A program made the position numbers and the translations under genes. Shown piece by piece: positions 1 to 9,590 of a stretch of 64,000 bases of DNA (positions within the stretch are counted from its first letter, which is position 1; each line of letters starts with the position of its first letter). Source of the stretch: Bursaphelenchus xylophilus (lineage: Eukaryota > Nematoda > Chromadorea > Rhabditida > Aphelenchoididae); contig CAJFCV020000001.1 in NCBI GenBank assembly GCA_904066235.2, positions 12,147,291 to 12,211,290 of the forward strand, written 5' to 3'. Below the pieces are notes generated by a model. The model saw only the letters and a program-made list of their open reading frames with translations. It was not told where the DNA came from and ran no database searches.

Positions 1-158
1 CCGGTTTTGAAAAAAGGTGAATTAGTGATGACGGAGTGAATTGACAAGACATACACCATTCGAAAGGTAACCTCCTAAGATTTTAGCATGGCAAGTTTCA
101 GCATTTTTGGAATCAAACTACGCCCACACTGGGCGAAACACTCTGATATTATACTAGA

Positions 159-179
159 CACCGGTTTTGAAAAAAGGTG
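159..179. other. Imperfect 21-bp palindrome across the monomer junction, example m1/m2
   Basis: The segment is centred on the G at monomer position 9: CACC and TTTT on the left pair with AAAA and GGTG on the right. Eight of ten pairs match; the two inner GG/AA pairs do not. The 2G variant breaks the pair between positions 2 and 16, the 1T variant breaks the pair between 1 and 17, and the m16/m17 deletion removes most of the left arm. The T4/A6 tracts also suggest some intrinsic curvature. Confidence 0.6.
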
Positions 180-202
180 AATTAGTGATGACGGAGTGAA
201 TT
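177..202 (+). repeat. GTGAATT direct repeat inside the monomer, example in m2
   Basis: GTGAATT occurs at monomer positions 17-23 and 36-42, with a third GTGA at 25-28. The starts are 8 and 11 bases apart. It may be a trace of the sequence from which the unit arose, or chance. No larger half-monomer symmetry (2 x 80 bp) is visible. Confidence 0.6.
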
Positions 203-225
203 GACAAGACATACACCATTCGAAA

Positions 226-240
226 GCTAATCGCCTGAGA
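226..240. other. Variable core of the monomer (positions 66-80), example in m2
   Basis: These 15 bases hold most of the sequence diversity of the array. Recurrent changes fall at positions 67, 68, 69, 71, 73 and 77, with rarer ones at 74, 75 and 76. Nine main versions (C1-C9) and about eight mosaics occur. It directly follows the almost invariant TTCGAA palindrome and is followed by a nearly invariant half-monomer. Base 51 is linked to it: all 33 C2 cores carry G51, and all C4, C6, C7, C8 and C9 cores carry A51. All 26 monomers with A56 carry C1. Confidence 0.9.
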
Positions 241-280
241 TTTTAGCATGGCAAGTTTCAGCATTTTTGGAATCAAACTA

Positions 281-295
281 CGCCCACACTGGGCG
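281..295. other. Perfect 6-bp hairpin with 3-base loop in every monomer (positions 121-135), example in m2
   Basis: CGCCCA is followed by CAC and then TGGGCG, the exact reverse complement of the first arm. It is the most GC-rich stretch of an otherwise AT-rich unit. I saw no substitution in it in any of the 400 copies. Short dyads are reported in centromeric satellites of several eukaryotes and are proposed to form non-B DNA; whether this one forms in the cell is unknown. Confidence 0.85.
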
Positions 296-298
296 AAA
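282..298 (-). other. CENP-B-box-like sequence (monomer positions 122-138), example in m2
   Basis: The mammalian CENP-B box is nTTCGnnnnAnnCGGGn. The minus strand here reads TTTCGCCCAGTGTGGGC, which has TTCG intact, G in place of the central A, and TGGG in place of CGGG. That is 7 of 9 essential bases, and both mismatches are transitions. It overlaps the hairpin and looks unchanged in all copies. A partial match of this length can arise by chance in one monomer and would then be copied 400 times, so the match is weak evidence for binding. Confidence 0.35.
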
Positions 299-640
299 CA
301 CTCTGATATTATACTAGACACCGGTTTTGAAAAAAGGTGAATTAGTGATGACGGAGTGAATTGACAAGACATACAACATTCGAAAGCTAATCGCCTGAGA
401 TTTTAGCATGGCAAGTTTCAGAATTTTTGGAATCAAACTACGCCCACACTGGGCGAAACACTCTGATATTATACTAGACACCGGTTTTGAAAAAAGGTGA
501 ATTAGTGATGACGGAGTGAATTGACAAGACATACACCATTCGAAAGCTAATCGCCTGAGATTTTAGCATGGCAAGTTTCAGCATTTTTGGAATCAAACTA
601 CGCCCACACTGGGCGAAACACTCTGATATTATACTAGACA

Positions 641-2558
641 CCGGTTTTGAAAAAAGGTGAATTAGTGATGACGGAGTGAATTGACAAGACGTACACCATT
701 CGAAAGGTGACCGCCTAAGATTTTAGCATGGCAAGTTTCAGCATTTTTGGAATCAAACTACGCCCACACTGGGCGAAACACTCTGATATTATACTAGACA
801 CCGGTTTTGAAAAAAGGTGAATTAGTGATGACGGAGTGAATTGACAAGACATACACCATTCGAAAGCTAATCGCCTGAGATTTTAGCATGGCAAGTTTCA
901 GAATTTTTGGAATCAAACTACGCCCACACTGGGCGAAACACTCTGATATTATACTAGACACCGGTTTTGAAAAAAGGTGAATTAGTGATGACGGAGTGAA
1001 TTGACAAGACATACACCATTCGAAAGCTGACCGCCTAAGATTTTAGCATGGCAAGTTTCAGCATTTTTGGAATCAAACTACGCCCACACTGGGCGAAACA
1101 CTCTGATATTATACTAGACACCGGTTTTGAAAAAAGGTGAATTAGTGATGACGGAGTGAATTGACAAGACGTACACCATTCGAAAGGTGACCGCCTAAGA
1201 TTTTAGCATGGCAAGTTTCAGCATTTTTGGAATCAAACTACGCCCACACTGGGCGAAACACTCTGATATTATACTAGACACCGGTTTTGAAAAAAGGTGA
1301 ATTAGTGATGACGGAGTGAATTGACAAGACATACACCATTCGAAAGCTAATCGCCTGAGATTTTAGCATGGCAAGTTTCAGAATTTTTGGAATCAAACTA
1401 CGCCCACACTGGGCGAAACACTCTGATATTATACTAGACACCGGTTTTGAAAAAAGGTGAATTAGTGATGACGGAGTGAATTGACAAGACATACACCATT
1501 CGAAAGGTAACCGCCTAAGATTTTAGCATGGCAAGTTTCAGAATTTTTGGAATCAAACTACGCCCACACTGGGCGAAACACTCTGATATTATACTAGACA
1601 CCGGTTTTGAAAAAAGGTGAATTAGTGATGACGGAGTGAATTGACAAGACATACACCATTCGAAAGCTAATCGCCTGAGATTTTAGCATGGCAAGTTTCA
1701 GCATTTTTGGAATCAAACTACGCCCACACTGGGCGAAACACTCTGATATTATACTAGACACCGGTTTTGAAAAAAGGTGAATTAGTGATGACGGAGTGAA
1801 TTGACAAGACATACACCATTCGAAAGGTGACCGCCTAAGATTTTAGCATGGCAAGTTTCAGCATTTTTGGAATCAAACTACGCCCACACTGGGCGAAACA
1901 CTCTGATATTATACTAGACACCGGTTTTGAAAAAAGGTGAATTAGTGATGACGGAGTGAATTGACAAGACGTACACCATTCGAAAGGTGACCGCCTAAGA
2001 TTTTAGCATGGCAAGTTTCAGCATTTTTGGAATCAAACTACGCCCACACTGGGCGAAACACTCTGATATTATACTAGACACCGGTTTTGAAAAAAGGTGA
2101 ATTAGTGATGACGGAGTGAATTGACAAGACATACACCATTCGAAAGCTAATCGCCTGAGATTTTAGCATGGCAAGTTTCAGAATTTTTGGAATCAAACTA
2201 CGCCCACACTGGGCGAAACACTCTGATATTATACTAGACACCGGTTTTGAAAAAAGGTGAATTAGTGATGACGGAGTGAATTGACAAGACATACACCATT
2301 CGAAAGGTGACCGCCTAAGATTTTAGCATGGCAAGTTTCAGCATTTTTGGAATCAAACTACGCCCACACTGGGCGAAACACTCTGATATTATACTAGACA
2401 CCGGTTTTGAAAAAAGGTGAATTAGTGATGACGGAGTGAATTGACAAGACATACACCATTCGAAAGCTAATCGCCTGAGATTTTAGCATGGCAAGTTTCA
2501 GAATTTTTGGAATCAAACTACGCCCACACTGGGCGAAACACTCTGATATTATACTAGA
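641..2558. repeat. Three-monomer pattern C3, C3, C1* in domain 1
   Basis: m5-6 read G-C3, A-C1*; m7-9 read a C3-like mosaic (C at 67), G-C3, A-C1*; m12-14 read A-C3, G-C3, A-C1*; and m15-16 read A-C3, A-C1*. The 480-bp spacing from m5 to m8 shows a short higher-order unit, broken by m10-11. The order m12-16 recurs at m379-383 at the far end of the window. Confidence 0.75.
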
Positions 2559-2570
2559 GAAAAAAGGTGA
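2551..2570. repeat. 10-bp deletion at the m16/m17 junction
   Basis: The end of m16 reads ATACTAGA and runs straight into GAAAAAAGG. The last two bases of m16 and the first eight of m17 are missing, with the breakpoint between 2558 and 2559. I see no microhomology that would shift the breakpoint. The loss removes the CCGG site and most of the left arm of the junction palindrome. The m17 unit becomes in-frame (150 bp), which is why a 122-codon minus-strand frame appears at 2394-2762. It is the only indel larger than 1 bp in the window. Confidence 0.95.
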
Positions 2571-4630
2571 ATTAGTGATGACGGAGTGAATTGACAAGAC
2601 GTACACCATTCGAAAGCCAATCGCCTGAGATTTTAGCATGGCAAGTTTCAGCATTTTTGGAATCAAACTACGCCCACACTGGGCGAAACACTCTGATATT
2701 ATACTAGACACCGGTTTTGAAAAAAGGTGAATTAGTGATGACGGAGTGAATTGACAAGACATACACCATTCGAAAGGTGACCGCCTAAGATTTTAGCATG
2801 GCAAGTTTCAGCATTTTTGGAATCAAACTACGCCCACACTGGGCGAAACACTCTGATATTATACTAGACACCGGTTTTGAAAAAAGGTGAATTAGTGATG
2901 ACGGAGTGAATTGACAAGACATACACCATTCGAAAGGTAACCTCCTCAGATTTTAGCATGGCAAGTTTCAGCATTTTTGGAATCAAACTACGCCCACACT
3001 GGGCGAAACACTCTGATATTATACTAGACACCGGTTTTGAAAAAAGGTGAATTAGTGATGACGGAGTGAATTGACAAGACATACACCATTCGAAAGCTAA
3101 TCGCCTGAGATTTTAGCATGGCAAGTTTCAGCATTTTTGGAATCAAACTACGCCCACACTGGGCGAAACACTCTGATATTATACTAGACACCGGTTTTGA
3201 AAAAAGGTGAATTAGTGATGACGGAGTGAATTGACAAGACATACACCATTCGAAAGGTGACCGCCTAAGATTTTAGCATGGCAAGTTTCAGCATTTTTGG
3301 AATCAAACTACGCCCACACTGGGCGAAACACTCTGATATTATACTAGACACCGGTTTTGAAAAAAGGTGAATTAGTGATGACGGAGTGAATTGACAAGAC
3401 ATACACCATTCGAAAGGTAACCTCCTAAGATTTTAGCATGGCAAGTTTCAGCATTTTTGGAATCAAACTACGCCCACACTGGGCGAAACACTCTGATATT
3501 ATACTAGACACCGGTTTTGAAAAAAGGTGAATTAGTGATGACGGAGTGAATTGACAAGACATACACCATTCGAAAGGTAACCGCCTAAGATTTTAGCATG
3601 GCAAGTTTCAGCATTTTTGGAATCAAACTACGCCCACACTGGGCGAAACACTCTGATATTATACTAGACACCGGTTTTGAAAAAAGGTGAATTAGTGATG
3701 ACGGAGTGAATTGACAAGACGTACACCATTCGAAAGGTGACCGCCTAAGATTTTAGCATGGCAAGTTTCAGCATTTTTGGAATCAAACTACGCCCACACT
3801 GGGCGAAACACTCTGATATTATACTAGACACCGGTTTTGAAAAAAGGTGAATTAGTGATGACGGAGTGAATTGACAAGACATACACCATTCGAAAGCTAA
3901 TCGCCTGAGATTTTAGCATGGCAAGTTTCAGCATTTTTGGAATCAAACTACGCCCACACTGGGCGAAACACTCTGATATTATACTAGACACCGGTTTTGA
4001 AAAAAGGTGAATTAGTGATGACGGAGTGAATTGACAAGACATACACCATTCGAAAGGTAACCTCCTAAGATTTTAGCATGGCAAGTTTCAGCATTTTTGG
4101 AATCAAACTACGCCCACACTGGGCGAAACACTCTGATATTATACTAGACACCGGTTTTGAAAAAAGGTGAATTAGTGATGACGGAGTGAATTGACAAGAC
4201 ATACACCATTCGAAAGCTAATCGCCTGAGATTTTAGCATGGCAAGTTTCAGAATTTTTGGAATCAAACTACGCCCACACTGGGCGAAACACTCTGATATT
4301 ATACTAGACACCGGTTTTGAAAAAAGGTGAATTAGTGATGACGGAGTGAATTGACAAGACATACACCATTCGAAAGGTGACCGCCTAAGATTTTAGCATG
4401 GCAAGTTTCAGCATTTTTGGAATCAAACTACGCCCACACTGGGCGAAACACTCTGATATTATACTAGACACCGGTTTTGAAAAAAGGTGAATTAGTGATG
4501 ACGGAGTGAATTGACAAGACATACACCATTCGAAAGGTAACCTCCTCAGATTTTAGCATGGCAAGTTTCAGCATTTTTGGAATCAAACTACGCCCACACT
4601 GGGCGAAACACTCTGATATTATACTAGACA

Positions 4631-5910
4631 CCGGTTTTGAAAAAAGGTGAATTAGTGATGACGGAGTGAATTGACAAGACATACACCATTCGAAAGGTAA
4701 CCTCCTCAGATTTTAGCATGGCAAGTTTCAGCATTTTTGGAATCAAACTACGCCCACACTGGGCGAAACACTCTGATATTATACTAGACACCGGTTTTGA
4801 AAAAAGGTGAATTAGTGATGACGGAGTGAATTGACAAGACGTACACCATTCGAAAGCCAATCGCCTGAGATTTTAGCATGGCAAGTTTCAGCATTTTTGG
4901 AATCAAACTACGCCCACACTGGGCGAAACACTCTGATATTATACTAGACACCGGTTTTGAAAAAAGGTGAATTAGTGATGACGGAGTGAATTGACAAGAC
5001 GTACACCATTCGAAAGGTGACCGCCTAAGATTTTAGCATGGCAAGTTTCAGCATTTTTGGAATCAAACTACGCCCACACTGGGCGAAACACTCTGATATT
5101 ATACTAGACACCGGTTTTGAAAAAAGGTGAATTAGTGATGACGGAGTGAATTGACAAGACATACACCATTCGAAAGGTAACCTCCTCAGATTTTAGCATG
5201 GCAAGTTTCAGCATTTTTGGAATCAAACTACGCCCACACTGGGCGAAACACTCTGATATTATACTAGACACCGGTTTTGAAAAAAGGTGAATTAGTGATG
5301 ACGGAGTGAATTGACAAGACGTACACCATTCGAAAGCCAATCGCCTGAGATTTTAGCATGGCAAGTTTCAGCATTTTTGGAATCAAACTACGCCCACACT
5401 GGGCGAAACACTCTGATATTATACTAGACACCGGTTTTGAAAAAAGGTGAATTAGTGATGACGGAGTGAATTGACAAGACATACACCATTCGAAAGGTAA
5501 CCTCCTCAGATTTTAGCATGGCAAGTTTCAGCATTTTTGGAATCAAACTACGCCCACACTGGGCGAAACACTCTGATATTATACTAGACACCGGTTTTGA
5601 AAAAAGGTGAATTAGTGATGACGGAGTGAATTGACAAGACGTACACCATTCGAAAGCCAATCGCCTGAGATTTTAGCATGGCAAGTTTCAGCATTTTTGG
5701 AATCAAACTACGCCCACACTGGGCGAAACACTCTGATATTATACTAGACACCGGTTTTGAAAAAAGGTGAATTAGTGATGACGGAGTGAATTGACAAGAC
5801 GTACACCATTCGAAAGGTGACCGCCTAAGATTTTAGCATGGCAAGTTTCAGCATTTTTGGAATCAAACTACGCCCACACTGGGCGAAACACTCTGATATT
5901 ATACTAGACA
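4631..5910. repeat. Alternating C7 and C2 monomers (m30-37)
   Basis: The order is A-C7, G-C2, G-C3, A-C7, G-C2, A-C7, G-C2, G-C3. This is a two- to three-monomer higher-order pattern (320-480 bp). It is the only dense cluster of C7; a single further C7 lies at m399 (63670). Confidence 0.85.
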
Positions 5911-7350
5911 CCGGTTTTGAAAAAAGGTGAATTAGTGATGACGGAGTGAATTGACAAGACATACACCATTCGAAAGGTAACCTCCTAAGATTTTAGCATG
6001 GCAAGTTTCAGCATTTTTGGAATCAAACTACGCCCACACTGGGCGAAACACTCTGATATTATACTAGACACCGGTTTTGAAAAAAGGTGAATTAGTGATG
6101 ACGGAGTGAATTGACAAGACATACACCATTCGAAAGGTAACCTCCTAAGATTTTAGCATGGCAAGTTTCAGCATTTTTGGAATCAAACTACGCCCACACT
6201 GGGCGAAACACTCTGATATTATACTAGACACCGGTTTTGAAAAAAGGTGAATTAGTGATGACGGAGTGAATTGACAAGACGTACACCATTCGAAAGGTGA
6301 CCGCCTAAGATTTTAGCACGGCAAGTTTCAGCATTTTTGGAATCAAACTACGCCCACACTGGGCGAAACACTCTGATATTATACTAGACACCGGTTTTGA
6401 AAAAAGGTGAATTAGTGATGACGGAGTGAATTGACAAGACATACACCATTCGAAAGGTAACCTCCTAAGATTTTAGCATGGCAAGTTTCAGCATTTTTGG
6501 AATCAAACTACGCCCACACTGGGCGAAACACTCTGATATTATACTAGACACCGGTTTTGAAAAAAGGTGAATTAGTGATGACGGAGTGAATTGACAAGAC
6601 ATACAACATTCGAAAGCTAATCGCCTGAGATTTTAGCATGGCAAGTTTCAGCATTTTTGGAATCAAACTTCGCCCACACTGGGCGAAACACTCTGATATT
6701 ATACTAGACACCGGTTTTGAAAAAAGGTGAATTAGTGATGACGGAGTGAATTGACAAGACGTACACCATTCGAAAGCCAATCGCCTGAGATTTTAGCATG
6801 GCAAGTTTCAGCATTTTTGGAATCAAACTACGCCCACACTGGGCGAAACACTCTGATATTATACTAGACACCGGTTTTGAAAAAAGGTGAATTAGTGATG
6901 ACGGAGTGAATTGACAAGACGTACACCATTCGAAAGCCAATCGCCTGAGATTTTAGCATGGCAAGTTTCAGCATTTTTGGAATCAAACTACGCCCACACT
7001 GGGCGAAACACTCTGATATTATACTAGACACCGGTTTTGAAAAAAGGTGAATTAGTGATGACGGAGTGAATTGACAAGACGTACACCATTCGAAAGCCAA
7101 TCGCCTGAGATTTTAGCATGGCAAGTTTCAGCATTTTTGGAATCAAACTACGCCCACACTGGGCGAAACACTCTGATATTATACTAGACACCGGTTTTGA
7201 AAAAAGGTGAATTAGTGATGACGGAGTGAATTGACAAGACGTACACCATTCGAAAGCCAATCGCCTGAGATTTTAGCATGGCAAGTTTCAGCATTTTTGG
7301 AATCAAACTACGCCCACACTGGGCGAAACACTCTGATATTATACTAGACA

Positions 7351-9110
7351 CCGGTTTTGAAAAAAGGTGAATTAGTGATGACGGAGTGAATTGACAAGAC
7401 GTACACCATTCGAAAGGTGACCGCCTAAGATTTTAGCATGGCAAGTTTCAGCATTTTTGGAATCAAACTACGCCCACACTGGGCGAAACACTCTGATATT
7501 ATACTAGACACCGGTTTTGAAAAAAGGTGAATTAGTGATGACGGAGTGAATTGACAGGACGTACACCATTCGAAAGGTGACCGCCTAAGATTTTAGCATG
7601 GCAAGTTTCAGCATTTTTGGAATCAAACTACGCCCACACTGGGCGAAACACTCTGATATTATACTAGACACCGGTTTTGAAAAAAGGTGAATTAGTGATG
7701 ACGGAGTGAATTGACAAGACGTACACCATTCGAAAGGTGACCGCCTAAGATTTTAGCATGGCAAGTTTCAGCATTTTTGGAATCAAACTACGCCCACACT
7801 GGGCGAAACACTCTGATATTATACTAGACACCGGTTTTGAAAAAAGGTGAATTAGTGATGACGGAGTGAAATGACAAGACGTACACCATTCGAAAGCCAA
7901 TCGCCTGAGATTTTAGCATGGCAAGTTTCAGCATTTTTGGAATCAAACTACGCCCACACTGGGCGAAACACTCTGATATTATACTAGACACCGGTTTTGA
8001 AAAAAGGTGAATTAGTGATGACGGAGTGAATTGACAAGACGTACACCATTCGAAAGCCAATCGCCTGAGATTTTAGCATGGCAAGTTTCAGCATTTTTGG
8101 AATCAAACTACGCCCACACTGGGCGAAACACTCTGATATTATACTAGACACCGGTTTTGAAAAAAGGTGAATTAGTGATGACGGAGTGAATTGACAAGAC
8201 GTACACCATTCGAAAGCCAATCGCCTGAGATTTTAGCATGGCAAGTTTCAGCATTTTTGGAATCAAACTACGCCCACACTGGGCGAAACACTCTGATATT
8301 ATACTAGACACCGGTTTTGAAAAAAGGTGAATTAGTGATGACGGAGTGAATTGACAAGACGTACACCATTCGAAAGCCAATCGCCTGAGATTTTAGCATG
8401 GCAAGTTTCAGCATTTTTGGAATCAAACTACGCCCACACTGGGCGAAACACTCTGATATTATACTAGACACCGGTTTTGAAAAAAGGTGAATTAGTGATG
8501 ACGGAGTGAATTGACAAGACGTACACCATTCGAAAGCCAATCGCCTGAGATTTTAGCATGGCAAGTTTCAGCATTTTTGGAATCAAACTACGCCCACACT
8601 GGGCGAAACACTCTGATATTATACTAGACACCGGTTTTGAAAAAAGGTGAATTAGTGATGACGGAGTGAATTGACAAGACGTACACCATTCGAAAGGTGA
8701 CCGCCTAAGATTTTAGCATGGCAAGTTTCAGCATTTTTGGAATCAAACTACGCCCACACTGGGCGAAACACTCTGATATTATACTAGACACCGGTTTTGA
8801 AAAAAGGTGAATTAGTGATGACGGAGTGAATTGACAGGACGTACACCATTCGAAAGGTGACCGCCTAAGATTTTAGCATGGCAAGTTTCAGCATTTTTGG
8901 AATCAAACTACGCCCACACTGGGCGAAACACTCTGATATTATACTAGACACCGGTTTTGAAAAAAGGTGAATTAGTGATGACGGAGTGAATTGACAAGAC
9001 GTACACCATTCGAAAGGTGACCGCCTAAGATTTTAGCATGGCAAGTTTCAGCATTTTTGGAATCAAACTACGCCCACACTGGGCGAAACACTCTGATATT
9101 ATACTAGACA
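7351..9110. repeat. 8-monomer (1280-bp) higher-order repeat, m47-54 and m55-57 onward
   Basis: The series C3, C3 with 47G, C3, then a C2 run is repeated with a 1280-bp offset. The diagnostic A-to-G change at monomer position 47 occurs only in m48 (7511) and m56 (8791). The second copy has three C2 units before the next C3, not five. m50 has a private T-to-A change at 41. Confidence 0.88.
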
Positions 9111-9590
9111 CCGGTTTTGAAAAAAGGTGAATTAGTGATGACGGAGTGAATTGACAAGACGTACACCATTCGAAAGCCAATCGCCTGAGATTTTAGCATG
9201 GCAAGTTTCAGCATTTTTGGAATCAAACTACGCCCACACTGGGCGAAACACTCTGATATTATACTAGACACCGGTTTTGAAAAAAGGTGAATTAGTGATG
9301 ACGGAGTGAATTGACAAGACGTACACCATTCGAAAGCCAATCGCCTGAGATTTTAGCATGGCAAGTTTCAGCATTTTTGGAATCAAACTACGCCCACACT
9401 GGGCGAAACACTCTGATATTATACTAGACACCGGTTTTGAAAAAAGGTGAATTAGTGATGACGGAGTGAATTGACAAGACGTACACCATTCGAAAGCCAA
9501 TCGCCTGAGATTTTAGCATGGCAAGTTTCAGCATTTTTGGAATCAAACTACGCCCACACTGGGCGAAACACTCTGATATTATACTAGACA

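Larger units (their letters stand above)
161..320 (+). repeat. Reference monomer (m2, class A-C1)
   Basis: This is an example of the commonest class. In order it holds a CCGG site (positions 1-4), a T4-G-A6 tract (5-15), three GTGA motifs (17, 25, 36), an A/G site at 51, a TTCGAA palindrome (59-64), the variable core (66-80), T-tracts at 81-84 and 104-108, the C/A site at 102, and a hairpin at 121-135. An AT-rich tail (144-156) leads into the next unit. Because 160 is not a multiple of 3, a reading frame shifts by one base per unit and cannot stay open across the array. Confidence 0.95.
1..6710. repeat. Domain 1: mixed monomers m1-42
   Basis: Classes are intermixed: A-C1 with 102A at m6, 9, 14, 16 and 27; G-C3; A-C3; A-C4; A-C7 at m19, 29, 30, 33 and 35; and the first G-C2 at m17, 31, 34 and 36. 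m3 carries both A56 and 102A, and m10 is C5 with 102A. These two combinations do not recur until the last part of the window. 102A is absent from the end of m27 (4310) to 32788. m40 has a private change at 89. m42 is N-C1 with T at position 120, a marker shared only with m71 and m77. Confidence 0.9.

Noticed and set aside
201..230. TTGACA at monomer positions 41-46, resembling a bacterial -35 box, and TATAAT on the minus strand at 148-153
   Set aside because: TTGACA has no TATAAT-like hexamer 16-18 bases downstream. The minus-strand TATAAT has only CTTTTT at the -35 distance. The setting looks eukaryotic and no gene follows.
219..235. TTCG at positions 59-62 as the start of a plus-strand CENP-B box
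   Set aside because: The central A is missing in all classes and the CGGG part reads ACCG or similar. The minus-strand match at 122-138 is much better.
161..320. Two 80-bp half-monomers from an ancient dimer
   Set aside because: The two halves share only short words such as GTGA or AGCAT within one half; no alignable similarity between halves is seen.
154..372. Recurring 72- to 78-codon minus-strand reading frames, about 200 copies in the window
   Set aside because: They are the same stretch of the repeat read 1.4 units at a time. Frames overlap one another every 160 bp, many use TTG starts, a G at position 51 removes the ATG, and 160 is not a multiple of 3. No gene context or codon constraint is visible, and core changes alter the reading freely.
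2394..2762. 122-codon minus-strand frame
   Set aside because: It is caused by the 10-bp deletion that makes one unit 150 bp (50 codons) long.
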